Positions 6,764-15,695 of a stretch of 64,000 nt of DNA are shown piece after piece; the stretch's first letter is position 1, and each line of letters begins with the position of its first letter. The stretch is from Actinomycetospora endophytica (GTDB lineage Bacteria; Actinomycetota; Actinomycetes; Mycobacteriales; Pseudonocardiaceae). Location: positions 2,140,044-2,204,043 of the forward strand of contig NZ_JAJNDB010000001.1 of assembly GCF_021026375.1 (NCBI RefSeq), in the 5' to 3' direction. The notes under the pieces were generated by a model that worked only from the letters and a program-made list of their open reading frames with translations, was not told the origin of the DNA and did not search any database. A program made the translations under genes and the position numbers.

Positions 6764-7876
6764 GTGAACGAGTCCTCGGCGAGGCTCCCCCGCCCGGTCC
6801 AGCGGCTGCGGGCCGCCGCGTCGCGCTTCACCACCCCGTTGCTGCCCGACGACTACCTGACCCTGCTCAACCCGCTGTGGTCGGCCCGTGAACTGCGGGG
6901 CAAGATCGTGAAGGTCGTCCCCGAGACGGAGGACGCCGCCACCCTCGTCATCAAGCCCGGCTGGGGCTGGTCGTTCGACCACCACGCCGGGCAGTACGTC
7001 GGCATCGCGGTGCAGGTCGACGGCCGGTTCCACTGGCGCTCGTACTCGCTGACCTCGCCGCCCAAGCGCGACTCCGGGCACCTCTCGGTGACGATCAAGG
7101 CACAGCCGGAGGGCCTCCTCTCCCAGCACCTCGTGCGGGGTGTCGCGCCGGGCACGATCGTCCGGCTCGCCCCGCCGCAGGGCGACTTCGTGCTCCCCGA
7201 GCCGCCGCCCAAGAAGATCCTCTTCCTCACGGCGGGCAGCGGGATCACGCCGATCATGGCGTTCCTCCGGACCCTCGACCGCCGCCGGACGATGCCCGAC
7301 GTCGTCGTCATGCACTCCGCGCCCGACCCGGAGCACTTCCTGTTCTCCGACGAGCTCGCCGACCTCGACGCCAGGTACGGCTCGGTCAGGGTCGTCCGCC
7401 GCCACACCTCGCGGGACGGTCACCTCGACCTGCGCGATCTCGCGACCGTCTGCCCCGACTGGACCGAGCGCGAGGCCTGGGTGTGCGGCCCCAACGCGAT
7501 GCTCGACGACGCCGAGGAGGTCTGGGAGGACGCGGGCCTCGACGACCATCTCCACGTCGAGCGCTTCTCGGCGAACCTCGCGGGCGGCGAGGCCGAGGGC
7601 GGCACCGTCCGGTTCTCGCAGTCGGACACCGACGTGGAGATCGACGGCGCGACGACGCTGCTGGAGGCCGGCGAGCAGGCCGGGCTGCAGTTGCCGTTCG
7701 GGTGCCGGATGGGCATCTGCCACACCTGCGTCGTGCCGCTGCGCTCCGGCGTGGTGCGCGACCTGCGCGACGGCACCGAGCACCGCGCCGACGGCACCGG
7801 CGGTCAGAGCTGGGACGCCGTGAAGATCCAGACCTGCATCACCGCGGCGGCGGGCGACTGCGTCGTCGACGCCTGA
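6764..7876 (+). CDS. Ferredoxin reductase, electron donor to acyl desaturase
   Basis: A 370-residue three-domain oxidoreductase related to mycobacterial Rv3230c. The FAD-binding barrel has RSYSLTSPP (about residues 90-98), the NAD(P) domain has FLTAGSGITPIMAFLR and VCGPNAMLDDAE, and the C-terminal plant-type 2Fe-2S domain has CRMGICHTC (about 315-323) plus a final Cys in KIQTCIT. It should carry electrons from NADPH to the di-iron desaturase encoded 30 bp downstream, at the membrane. Start GTG 6764 with GGAGGCGAT upstream. The pair is a conserved actinobacterial unit. Confidence 0.93.
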   Translation: MNESSARLPRPVQRLRAAASRFTTPLLPDDYLTLLNPLWSARELRGKIVKVVPETEDAATLVIKPGWGWSFDHHAGQYVGIAVQVDGRFHWRSYSLTSPPKRDSGHLSVTIKAQPEGLLSQHLVRGVAPGTIVRLAPPQGDFVLPEPPPKKILFLTAGSGITPIMAFLRTLDRRRTMPDVVVMHSAPDPEHFLFSDELADLDARYGSVRVVRRHTSRDGHLDLRDLATVCPDWTEREAWVCGPNAMLDDAEEVWEDAGLDDHLHVERFSANLAGGEAEGGTVRFSQSDTDVEIDGATTLLEAGEQAGLQLPFGCRMGICHTCVVPLRSGVVRDLRDGTEHRADGTGGQSWDAVKIQTCITAAAGDCVVDA

Positions 7877-7906
7877 GACGAGCACCGGCAACCGAGGGGA
7901 GACGTC

Positions 7907-9133
7907 GTGGCCATCAGGGACGTGAAGGAGTTCGCCCACCTCACCCAGGAGGACGTGGAGGCGCTCGGCCGGGAGTTCGACCAGATCCGGTCGGACATCG
8001 AGGAGTCCCGCGGGGACGCCGACGCCGCCTACATCCGCCGCCTGATCACCGTGCAGCGCCGCCTGAACGTCGCGGCGCGCGTGATGATGTTCGGCAGCAA
8101 CCGGCGCGAGCTGTGGTGGGCGGGCGCCCTCACGCTCGGCGTGGCCAAGATCCTCGAGAACATGGAGATCGGCCACAACGTCATGCACGGCGAGTGGGAC
8201 TGGATGAACGATCCGGAGATCCACTCATCGACGTGGGAGTGGGACAACGTCTGCCCCGCCGACCAGTGGAAGCACTCCCACAACTACCTGCACCACACCT
8301 ATACGAACGTCATCGGCAAGGACAAGGACGTCGGCTACGAGATCCTCCGCGTCCGCTCCGACCAGCCGTGGCACCCGTACTACCTGACGCAGCCCGTGGT
8401 GAACACGCTGCTCATGCTGGGCTTCGAGTACGGCGTCTCGCTGCACGACCTCGACATCGAGGGCCTGCGCAAGATGCAGCTCGAGGACCCCGAGGAGTTC
8501 AAGCGCAAGCTCGCCGCGATCGGGCGCAAGCAGGCCCGCCAGATCGGCAAGGACTACGTGCTGTTCCCGCTGCTCACCGGCCCGAACGCGGTGCCGACGG
8601 CGACGGCGAACCTCACGGCCAACATCATCCGCAACATCTGGTCCTACGCGATCATCTTCTGCGGGCACTTCCCCGACGGCGCCGAGGTCTTCACCGAGGA
8701 GGAGCTGGAGAACGAGACGCAGGGCGAGTGGTACCTGCGCCAGCTCCTCGGCTCCGCGAACTTCACCGGCAACCGGCTGATGCACGTCATGTCCGGAAGC
8801 CTCGGCTACCAGATCGAGCACCACCTCTACCCGGATCTGTGCTCGAACCGGTACCCGGAGATCGCCGTCCGGGTGCGCGCGCTGTGCGAGAAGTACGAGC
8901 TGCCCTACACGACCGGCTCGTTCCCGCGGCAGTTCTGGCAGGCCACGCGGTCGATCTGGCGGCTCTCGCTGCCCGCGAAGAAGCTGCGGGAGGCCAACGA
9001 GCGGCGCATCGCCCGGGGGCTCCCGCGCCGCACCGGCGCCGTCCGCTCGACCGGCGCCGACGCGCCGTCCACGCCGCAGGTCGCGCCCGCGCCGCCGACG
9101 ACGCCGGGTGCAGCAGGCGCATCGGGCGGCTGA
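7907..9133 (+). CDS. Acyl-CoA/stearoyl desaturase, DesA3-type
   Basis: A 408-residue membrane fatty-acid desaturase close to mycobacterial DesA3 (Rv3229c), which puts a cis double bond at C9 of C16/C18 acyl-CoA for membrane lipids. The three His clusters that hold the di-iron centre are visible: HNVMHGEWDW (about 89), HSHNYLHHTYTN (about 123-133) and QIEHHLYPDLCS (about 303). Hydrophobic segments lie between them. The C-terminal 35 residues are Pro/Ala-rich and probably disordered. Start GTG 7907 follows GAGGGGAGA. Operon with the ferredoxin reductase upstream. Confidence 0.94.
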   Translation: MAIRDVKEFAHLTQEDVEALGREFDQIRSDIEESRGDADAAYIRRLITVQRRLNVAARVMMFGSNRRELWWAGALTLGVAKILENMEIGHNVMHGEWDWMNDPEIHSSTWEWDNVCPADQWKHSHNYLHHTYTNVIGKDKDVGYEILRVRSDQPWHPYYLTQPVVNTLLMLGFEYGVSLHDLDIEGLRKMQLEDPEEFKRKLAAIGRKQARQIGKDYVLFPLLTGPNAVPTATANLTANIIRNIWSYAIIFCGHFPDGAEVFTEEELENETQGEWYLRQLLGSANFTGNRLMHVMSGSLGYQIEHHLYPDLCSNRYPEIAVRVRALCEKYELPYTTGSFPRQFWQATRSIWRLSLPAKKLREANERRIARGLPRRTGAVRSTGADAPSTPQVAPAPPTTPGAAGASGG

Positions 9134-9174
9134 CGGGTCGACCACACCACCCACCCGGGGTGGCGGCCGGTGGC

Positions 9175-9180
9175 TACCGT
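9175..9180 (+). promoter_or_regulatory. -10 box TACCGT, leaderless adenylate cyclase promoter
   Basis: TACCGT lies 8 nt before the GTG at 9189. The position and absence of a ribosome site indicate a leaderless transcript. Confidence 0.5.
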
Positions 9181-9188
9181 CGGGAGCC

Positions 9189-10841
9189 GTGACGGCCGGC
9201 ACGTCGAGGAACGCGACCGGGCCCGCGACCGCGGGCCCGCCCTCGCGCGTCGCCGAGGACCGTGAGGTCGAGGCGCCCCGCGACGTCGCGTTCCGGACCA
9301 AGGCCGTCGTCGGGGCGCTGATCGTCGTCGCCAACGTCGTCGGGGCCGGGATCCTGGTGGGCCTCGCCGGGTGGGTGCTGCCGTTCCGGGCGCTGGTGGC
9401 CGACGAGGCCGAGGCGCTGCGGGTCAACCTGATCCTCTTCGGGGTCTACGCCCCGCTCGGGGCCCTCGTGGCGTTCGGGTTCGGCTGGACGTGGATGCGG
9501 ATCCCCGATCCACCCGGCCCCGGGGCCACCGCCGCCGACCGGGACCGGCACCGCCGCCGCGCCCGCCGGGTGGTGCTGCGGGCGCCGCTGCGTCTCGCGG
9601 TGGTGCAGGCCGTGCCGTGGGTGATCGGCGTGGTGCTCTTCGCCGCGGTCGACACCCGCTGGTCGGTCGCCCTGGCGGTGGCGGTCGCGGGCATGATCGC
9701 GCTGGGCGGCGTCACGACGGTGACCGTGGCGTACCGGCTGACCGAGCTCGGCCTGCGCCGCGAGGTCGCGCGGGTGTTCGTGCTCGAGCCGCCGAGCGGC
9801 AGCGGGATGCCCGGCGTCGCGGTGCGCTCGCTCGGCACCTGGGTCCTGGGCACCGGCGTCCCGCTGCTCGGCCTGGTCATCGCGGCCGGGACGTCGCTGG
9901 TCTACGGGGACTACTTCGACGTGACCCGGCTCGGGACCGTGACGCTCGTGCTGGCGCTCATGGCGCTCGCGACCGGCTTCCTCGTCACCGCGCTGACCTC
10001 CACCTCGCTCGCCGCCTCGGTCCTCGCGGTGCGCCGGGCGCTGCGCCGGGTCGAGAAGGGGGATCTCGACGTCACCGTCGAGGTCTCCGACACCACCGAG
10101 CTCGGGCTGCTGCAGTCCGGGTTCAACACCATGGTCACCGGGCTGCGCGAACGCGACCGGGTCCGGGAGCTGTTCGGCCAGCAGGTCGGCGAGGACGTCG
10201 CGGCCGCGGCGATGGCCGGCCAGGTGGAGCTCGGCGGCGAGGTGCGCGAGGTCGCGGTGCTCTTCGTCGACCTCGTCGGCTCCACCCGCATGGCCGCCAC
10301 CCGGCCGCCGACCGAGGTGATGGCGCGCCTCAACCGCTTCTTCGCCGAGGTGGTCGACGTCGTGGAGAGCCACGGCGGGTGGATCAACAAGTTCGAGGGC
10401 GACGCGGCGCTCGCGCTGTTCGGCGCCCCCACCGACCACGACGACCCCGCGACCGCCGCGCTCGCGGCCGCCCGCGCCCTGGCCGACCGGCTCGACGCCG
10501 AGCACATCGCGATCCGGGCGGGCATCGGGGCCTCGGCGGGGGAGGCCGTCGCGGGCAACATCGGCGACACCCGCCGCTACGAGTACACCGTCATCGGTGA
10601 CCCGGTGAACGAGGCGTCCCGGCTGTGCGACCTCGCCAAGGCGCGCCCGGAGCTGGTCGCCGCCTCCGGGGCCGCCCTGGGCCGGGCGGCCGAGTCCGAG
10701 GTCGGGGAGTGGACCGTCGTGGGGACCGAACGGCTGCGCGGACGGGAGGCCGACACCGAGATCGCGGTGCCGCGCTCCCGCGTCGACGACGCGGAATCGA
10801 TCTCCGCCGAAACCGCCCGGTCGGAGGTCACGCGCGGTTAG
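9189..10841 (+). CDS. Membrane-bound class III adenylate cyclase with HAMP domain
   Basis: A 550-residue cyclase converting ATP to cAMP, of the layout seen in mycobacterial Rv1318c-Rv1320c. About six hydrophobic helices occupy residues 35-285, followed by a HAMP linker (LRRVEKGDLDVTVEVSDTTELGLLQSGFNTMV) and the catalytic domain from about residue 340: VLFVDLVGSTRMAA carries the first metal Asp, GGWINKFEGDAALALFGAP the second metal site, and YTVIGDPVNEASRLCDLAK the transition-state region. Start GTG 9189. The next gene, a channel-like RCK protein, begins 11 nt after the stop. Confidence 0.92.
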   Translation: MTAGTSRNATGPATAGPPSRVAEDREVEAPRDVAFRTKAVVGALIVVANVVGAGILVGLAGWVLPFRALVADEAEALRVNLILFGVYAPLGALVAFGFGWTWMRIPDPPGPGATAADRDRHRRRARRVVLRAPLRLAVVQAVPWVIGVVLFAAVDTRWSVALAVAVAGMIALGGVTTVTVAYRLTELGLRREVARVFVLEPPSGSGMPGVAVRSLGTWVLGTGVPLLGLVIAAGTSLVYGDYFDVTRLGTVTLVLALMALATGFLVTALTSTSLAASVLAVRRALRRVEKGDLDVTVEVSDTTELGLLQSGFNTMVTGLRERDRVRELFGQQVGEDVAAAAMAGQVELGGEVREVAVLFVDLVGSTRMAATRPPTEVMARLNRFFAEVVDVVESHGGWINKFEGDAALALFGAPTDHDDPATAALAAARALADRLDAEHIAIRAGIGASAGEAVAGNIGDTRRYEYTVIGDPVNEASRLCDLAKARPELVAASGAALGRAAESEVGEWTVVGTERLRGREADTEIAVPRSRVDDAESISAETARSEVTRG

Positions 10842-10844
10842 GGT
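10839..10844 (+). promoter_or_regulatory. -10 box TAGGGT before channel-like gene
   Basis: TAGGGT overlaps the cyclase stop codon and ends 8 nt before GTG 10853, suggesting an internal leaderless promoter in addition to read-through from the cyclase gene. Confidence 0.4.
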
Positions 10845-10852
10845 GCGCGCTC

Positions 10853-12613
10853 GTGACGAGTGCGGGGTCGACGCCGTCCGCGCGCCCCCGACGCTTCGTG
10901 ATCTGCGGGGAGAACCTGCTCACGCTGCGCATCGTCGAGGCCCTGCGCCGTCAGGGCAGCGCCGCCGTCGACATCGTCGTCGTGGTGGCCGACCGCGCGG
11001 GCCGCTACGTCCCGCAGATCGAGGACGCCGGCGTCCGCGTCCTCGAGGGCGGGAGCTCCGACGACGACCGCACCTTCCTGGCCGCGGGCGTGCGCGGGGC
11101 GACCGCCGTCGCGCTCGTCGACCGCGAGGACGTCACCAACATCCACCGGGCGCTGCGCGTCCAGGAGATCGACCCCGACGTGCGGCTCGTGGTGCGGCTG
11201 TTCAACACCCGCCTCGGCCGGCGCATCGAGCAGATCCTGCCGACCGCCACCGTGCTGTCGGTCTCCGAGACCGCGGCGCCGTCGTTCGTCGCCCAGGCGA
11301 TCGGGCGCAACACCCGCCAGCACATCCGCGTGCCGGAGCGCACCTTCGTCGTGGCCGGGCGGCGGGAGGTCCGCGACGAGGCCGTGGTGTGCGGGCTGGC
11401 CGCCAACTCCCAGCTCGGCGCGCGGGGCGGCCCGCGGCTGCTGCCCGCCGGCGGCCCCGACGCCGCCGACTACGTCCTCGCCGTCGCCGAGTCCCGCGCG
11501 CGGGAGACCGACCAGCTCTCCCGGCCCCGCACCGAGCGGGTCCGCAACGCCGTGGAGCGCGTCGTCGTGCGGCTGCGCGGGACGTTCACCCGCCGCCTGG
11601 CCCGCGCGACGCTGGCCCTCGGCGCGCTGTTCATCCTCGGCACCGTGGCGTTCGCGACGGCGGGCGGCTACCACCTCGGCGACGCGATCTACCTGGCGGT
11701 CCTCGACTCCGCCGGCGCCGCCCAGCCCGACACCGGCGCCAGCGTGGCGGTCCGGGTGATCCAGGGGTTCGTCACGGTGATCGGCATCGCGATCATCCCG
11801 CTGGTCACCGCGGTCGTGGTGGAGAGCGCGGTGAGCGGCCGGGTGCTGGGGACCACGCCGCGGCGGATGCCGCGCCGCGACCACGTCGTCGTCGTCGGCC
11901 TGGGCAACGTCGGGATGCGCATCGTGACCACGCTGCGCGACCGCGGCGTCCCCGTGGTCGCCGTCGAGCGCAGCGAGGGGGCGGTCGGGGCCTCGACCGT
12001 CGCCCGCGCGGGCATCCCGGTGATCCTCGGCGACGCGACCCGGGAGCGGGTGCTGCGCGAGGCGGGCGCCGAGGAGTGCCGCGCCCTGGTCGCGGTCACC
12101 AGCGACGACGCCACGAACCTGCAGGCCGCGCTCGTCGGGCGGTCGGTGCAGCGCTCGGTGCGCGTCGTGCTGCGCCTGCGTGACGACGACCTCGCCGGCC
12201 GGGTCGAGCGCAGCATGGACGCCATCTCGCGCAGCGTCTCCTACGTGGCCGCGCCGGTCTTCGCCGCCGCCCTGCGCGACGGTCAGGTGGTCGCGACGAT
12301 CCCCATCGGGCGCCGGATCCTGCTGATGGCCGAGGTCGCCGTCGGGCGGGCGTCGTTCATGGCCGGCCTGCCGATCCCGGCGCTCAGCGAGACCGGCGCG
12401 GTGCGGGTGGTCGGGGTGTACCGCGGCGCCGGGCCGGACGCGGTGCTCGAGACTCCGCCACGGCCCCACCGGCGTCTCAAGGTCGGCGACCGGCTGCTCG
12501 TGGTCGCCACCCGCGGCGGGCTGGGCACGGTGCTGGAGCGCTGCGCGTCGCGCTCGGTGTACGACCGGGCCGCCGTGCCGAGCCGTCGGGCGGAGGGCAT
12601 GGTGTCGGTGTGA
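10853..12613 (+). CDS. Channel-like protein with two NAD-binding (RCK/TrkA-N) domains
   Basis: A 586-residue protein. Residues 15-150 are a TrkA-N type Rossmann domain (FVICGENLLTLRIVEALRRQG). Two transmembrane helices follow (ATLALGALFILGTVAFATAGGYH and VIQGFVTVIGIAIIPLVTAVVV), and a second Rossmann domain begins at HVVVVGLGNVGMRIVTTLRDRGV, ending in a TrkA-C like region. The region between the helices reads YLAVLDSAGAAQPDTGAS and lacks the TVGYGD potassium filter, so ion selectivity is unclear. Layout resembles CASTOR/POLLUX-type channels. It follows the adenylate cyclase by 11 nt, hinting at a cAMP or nucleotide link. Confidence 0.85.
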   Translation: MTSAGSTPSARPRRFVICGENLLTLRIVEALRRQGSAAVDIVVVVADRAGRYVPQIEDAGVRVLEGGSSDDDRTFLAAGVRGATAVALVDREDVTNIHRALRVQEIDPDVRLVVRLFNTRLGRRIEQILPTATVLSVSETAAPSFVAQAIGRNTRQHIRVPERTFVVAGRREVRDEAVVCGLAANSQLGARGGPRLLPAGGPDAADYVLAVAESRARETDQLSRPRTERVRNAVERVVVRLRGTFTRRLARATLALGALFILGTVAFATAGGYHLGDAIYLAVLDSAGAAQPDTGASVAVRVIQGFVTVIGIAIIPLVTAVVVESAVSGRVLGTTPRRMPRRDHVVVVGLGNVGMRIVTTLRDRGVPVVAVERSEGAVGASTVARAGIPVILGDATRERVLREAGAEECRALVAVTSDDATNLQAALVGRSVQRSVRVVLRLRDDDLAGRVERSMDAISRSVSYVAAPVFAAALRDGQVVATIPIGRRILLMAEVAVGRASFMAGLPIPALSETGAVRVVGVYRGAGPDAVLETPPRPHRRLKVGDRLLVVATRGGLGTVLERCASRSVYDRAAVPSRRAEGMVSV

Positions 12614-12906
12614 TCCGCAACGTGGTGGTCGGGGTCGTCGCCGACGGGGTGCCGCCGGAGCAGGTCGAGACCGCGCTGCAGGCACTGCGCGACCTGCGCG
12701 TCGAGGGGCTCGAGTTCACCCTGCTCGCCGGCCAGGACCGCGGGCTGCGCCCCGGGAACGCGTCCTACTGCCTGACCGTCGACTTCCCCGACGACGAGGC
12801 CTACCGCGTCTACGACGCGGACCCCGAGCACAACCGGATCCGCCGGGAGCTGTTCGCGCCGATCAGCTCGTCCATCCAGCGCATCCAGTTCGCCCTTCCC
12901 GACTGA
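12610..12906 (+). CDS. Dabb (stress-responsive A/B barrel) domain protein
   Basis: A 98-residue ferredoxin-fold protein of the Dabb family: IRNVVVGVVADGVPPEQVETALQALRDLR, then the typical GLEFTLLAGQDRGLRPGNASYCLTVDFPDDEAYRVYDADPEHNRIRRELFAPI. Members are dimeric and are usually of unknown role; some cyclise polyketide-like substrates. GTG at 12610 overlaps the channel gene stop (GTGA), so it is translationally coupled and probably serves the same process. Confidence 0.88.
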   Translation: MIRNVVVGVVADGVPPEQVETALQALRDLRVEGLEFTLLAGQDRGLRPGNASYCLTVDFPDDEAYRVYDADPEHNRIRRELFAPISSSIQRIQFALPD

Positions 12907-12998
12907 CCGCGCCGTCGCCGGGGAGATCACGACCGTTCCCGGGACGAACCGGGCTCCCGTCACCCGCCGTGCACCCGGGTTCGGCACAGTGGGGCGTC

Positions 12999-14195
12999 GT
13001 GCGCATCCTCGTCGCCGCCCTGGGCTCCCCCGGCCACGCCTTCCCGCTCGTCCCCCTCGCCCGCGCCCTGCACGACGCGGGCCACGGCGTCACGTTCGCG
13101 ACCGGCCCGGACACCGCGGCCACCATCGCGACCTCCGGGGTCCCCACGGCGATCGCCGGGCGACCGGTCTTCGACGCCTTCCGCGAGGTGATGATCGACC
13201 ACGGGCTGTCCGAGCGGCCGTCGGACCCGGAGACGATGCGCGTCGTCGCGAGCGAGGTCTTCGGTGCCGTCATGCCGCGGTCGGTGGCGGGCGACCTCGT
13301 CCCGTGGCTGGACGAGCACCGCCCCGACCTCGTCATCTCCGAGGTCGGCGACCCGGGCGCCGCGCTCGCCGCCCGCACCGTGAGCGTCCCGTGCGTGCTG
13401 CACTCCTTCGGGCGCCGCCCCTCGCCGCACTCGCCGATGAGCATGACGATGCCGGCGCACCTCGCCGCGGTGGCCGACGACCTCGGGTCGCCGCTGGCCG
13501 AGGGCGACGCGACCGGCCACGCCTACCTCGACATCTGCCCGCCGTCGCTGCAGGAGCCGGACTCGACGGCCTACCTCAAGGGCATGACGGAGCTACCGCT
13601 GCGCCCCGTGCCCTGGAACCCGCCGACGTCGTTCACGCCGCGGCACCTCACCGGCCGGCCGTGGGTGCTGCTCACCCTGGGGACCGCGTTCGGCGAGGCG
13701 GACGTGCTGCGCACCGCCCTGACCGGCCTGCGCGGGCTCGACGTCGACGTGCTCGTCGCGACCGGCTCGGTCGAGGCGGGCGAGCTGGCCGACCTCGAGA
13801 CCGCGGGCGTGCAGGTCGAGGGCTTCGTCCCGCAGGCCGACCTGCTGCGAGGCGAGGTCGACGGGGTCGCCCCGCCCGCGCTGGTGGTGCACCACGGCGG
13901 CAGCGGGACCACGCTCTCGTGCGCCGGTGCGGGCGTACCACAGCTCTTCCTGCCCCAGGGCGCCGACCAGTTCTTCAACGCCCAGGCCGTGACGACGGCG
14001 GGGGCGGGCATCCAGCTGATCGGGGAGGGCGTGGCGGCAGCCGCGGTGACGGCCGCCGCGACCGACCTGCTCGCCGAGGGGCCGGAACGCGCCGCGGCCC
14101 GCGCTCTGGCCTCGGAGGTCGAGGGCCTGCCCGCCCCCGCCGAGGTGGCCGCCGACGTCGACCGGTGGGCCTTCCCGCGTCAGCCGGCGATGTAG
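12999..14195 (+). CDS. MGT-type glycosyltransferase (GT1 family)
   Basis: A 398-residue GT-B glycosyltransferase like macrolide glycosyltransferases and UDP-glucuronosyltransferases. The N-terminal domain starts VRILVAALGSPGHAFPLVPLARALHDAGH; the C-terminal donor-binding domain has VLLTLGTAF, VEGFVPQADLL and the signature block LVVHHGGSGTTLSCAGAGVPQLFLPQGADQFFNA with the donor-contacting HGGxGT and DQ residues. Acceptor unknown; likely a small hydrophobic metabolite. Start GTG 12999. Its 3' end overlaps the convergent CBS gene by 16 nt. Confidence 0.9.
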   Translation: MRILVAALGSPGHAFPLVPLARALHDAGHGVTFATGPDTAATIATSGVPTAIAGRPVFDAFREVMIDHGLSERPSDPETMRVVASEVFGAVMPRSVAGDLVPWLDEHRPDLVISEVGDPGAALAARTVSVPCVLHSFGRRPSPHSPMSMTMPAHLAAVADDLGSPLAEGDATGHAYLDICPPSLQEPDSTAYLKGMTELPLRPVPWNPPTSFTPRHLTGRPWVLLTLGTAFGEADVLRTALTGLRGLDVDVLVATGSVEAGELADLETAGVQVEGFVPQADLLRGEVDGVAPPALVVHHGGSGTTLSCAGAGVPQLFLPQGADQFFNAQAVTTAGAGIQLIGEGVAAAAVTAAATDLLAEGPERAAARALASEVEGLPAPAEVAADVDRWAFPRQPAM

Positions 14196-14608
14196 GCCTC
14201 GAGCTGGGAGCGGTGCGCCTCCAGCTCGTCGAGCCGGTTCTTCACGACGTCGCCGATGCTGACGATCCCGGTCAGCCTCCCGTTCTCGACGACGGGGATG
14301 TGCCGGATGCGGCGCTCGGTCATCGTCGCGGCGAGGGCGTCGACCTCGTCGTCGGGACCGCACGTCGTGACGTGACCGCTCATGATCGAGGTGACGGCGT
14401 CGGCCAGGAGCGCGGCACCGCGGTGGTGGAGGTGCCGGACGACGTCACGCTCGGAGACCATCCCGACCACCGCCCCCTCGGCGTCGACGACGACCGCCGC
14501 ACCGACCCCCCGGGCCGCAAGCGCGGTCAGCAGGCTGGGCACCGGGGTCTCCGGCTCGACGGTGAGCACACCGGTGGGCTTCTGGGCCAGGACGTCCCCG
14601 ATGCGCAT
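14180..14608 (-). CDS. CBS-domain protein
   Basis: A 142-residue protein of two CBS motifs (about residues 1-60 and 72-130), including VGAAVVVDAEGAVVGMVSERDVVRHLH and RIRHIPVVENGRLTGIVSIGDVVKNRLDELE. Stand-alone CBS pairs bind adenine nucleotides and act as energy sensors; the partner is unknown. ATG at 14608 with GGAGACGAG upstream. It converges on the glycosyltransferase and is divergent from the HMG-CoA lyase-like gene. Confidence 0.93.
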   Translation of the reverse strand: MRIGDVLAQKPTGVLTVEPETPVPSLLTALAARGVGAAVVVDAEGAVVGMVSERDVVRHLHHRGAALLADAVTSIMSGHVTTCGPDDEVDALAATMTERRIRHIPVVENGRLTGIVSIGDVVKNRLDELEAHRSQLEAYIAG

Positions 14609-14725
14609 GCTCGTCTCCCTCGTCCGGTGTCGTCGTCCGTGTGACGACGGTCTCACGCCGCCGTGACCTCGGGAAGGGCTCCGTCGGGGGCTTCGCGGAC
14701 CGGGCGGGCGGTCACTGCGCGCCAC

Positions 14726-14731
14726 TATCGT
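14726..14731 (+). promoter_or_regulatory. -10 box TATCGT upstream of lyase gene
   Basis: TATCGT lies 33 nt before the ATG at 14765, leaving a short leader with a strong GGAGGAAGG ribosome site. Confidence 0.4.
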
Positions 14732-14764
14732 CTCCGGGAGGGCGATGAGGAGGAAGGACGTCTG

Positions 14765-15652
14765 ATGAAGGGCATCGTCGAGGTCAGTCCGCGGGACGGC
14801 CTGCAGAACGAGCGCGCCGTGCTCGAGACCGACGCGAAGGTCGAGCTGATCACCCGGGCGATCGCCGCCGGCGCGCGCCGGATCGAGTCGGCGTCGTTCG
14901 TGCACCCGAAGCTGGTGCCGGCGATGGCCGACGCCGAGGCCGTGATGGAGCGGGTGCCGCGGCCCGAGGGGGTCTCGCACATCGGGCTGGTGCTCAACCG
15001 CCGCGGCTACGACCGGGCCGTCTCGGCGGCGGTGGACGAGATCAACGTCGTCGTCCCGGCCTCCGACGGCTTCGCCAAGGCGAACCAGAACTCGACCACC
15101 GAGGCGCTGACCGAGGTGGCCGAGGAGGTCCTCGCCGAGGCCTCGTCGACGGGGCTGTTCGCCACGGTGACCATCGCGACCTCGTTCGGCTGCCCGTTCG
15201 ACGGCGAGGTCGACCCGGCCCGCGTCGTCGAGGTGGCGCGGCGCTCCGCGGCCGCCGGGGCGAATGAGATCGCGATCGCGGACACCATCGGCGTCGGGGT
15301 GCCGACCCAGGTCCGCACGCTGCTCGACGGGGTCCGGGAGGTGGCGCCGCGGGTGATCATGCGGGCGCACTTCCACAACACCCGCAACACCGGCTTCGCC
15401 AACGCGGTCGCGGCCCAGGAGTGGGGGGTCGACTGGCTGGACTCCTCCAACGGCGGGATCGGCGGCTGCCCGTTCGCCCCTGCCGCGACCGGCAACATCG
15501 CCACCGAGGATCTGGTCTACCTGCTCGAGCGGATGGGGGTGCCGACCGGCCTGGACCTCGACGCGCTGCTCCCGATCGCCGGCTTCCTCTCCGACCAGCT
15601 CGGCTACCGGGTCCCGGCCCTGCTCCCGCGCGCGGGCACCTTCGGAGGCTGA
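14765..15652 (+). CDS. Hydroxymethylglutaryl-CoA lyase-like enzyme
   Basis: A 295-residue TIM-barrel lyase of the HMGL-like family, cleaving HMG-CoA to acetoacetate and acetyl-CoA (leucine catabolism) or a related CoA thioester. Family marks are EVSPRDGLQNE at the N-terminus (catalytic Arg and metal Asp), FHNTRNTGFAN (metal His) and the lyase signature block GGIGGCPFAPAATGNIATEDLVYLL with the catalytic Cys. The ATG at 14765 is preceded by GGAGGAAGG. No other leucine-pathway gene is next to it, so the physiological substrate is open. Confidence 0.9.
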   Translation: MKGIVEVSPRDGLQNERAVLETDAKVELITRAIAAGARRIESASFVHPKLVPAMADAEAVMERVPRPEGVSHIGLVLNRRGYDRAVSAAVDEINVVVPASDGFAKANQNSTTEALTEVAEEVLAEASSTGLFATVTIATSFGCPFDGEVDPARVVEVARRSAAAGANEIAIADTIGVGVPTQVRTLLDGVREVAPRVIMRAHFHNTRNTGFANAVAAQEWGVDWLDSSNGGIGGCPFAPAATGNIATEDLVYLLERMGVPTGLDLDALLPIAGFLSDQLGYRVPALLPRAGTFGG

Positions 15653-15695
15653 GAGTTCCCGGGCTGAGGGTTCCCGGGTGGGCGAGGATGAGGTC

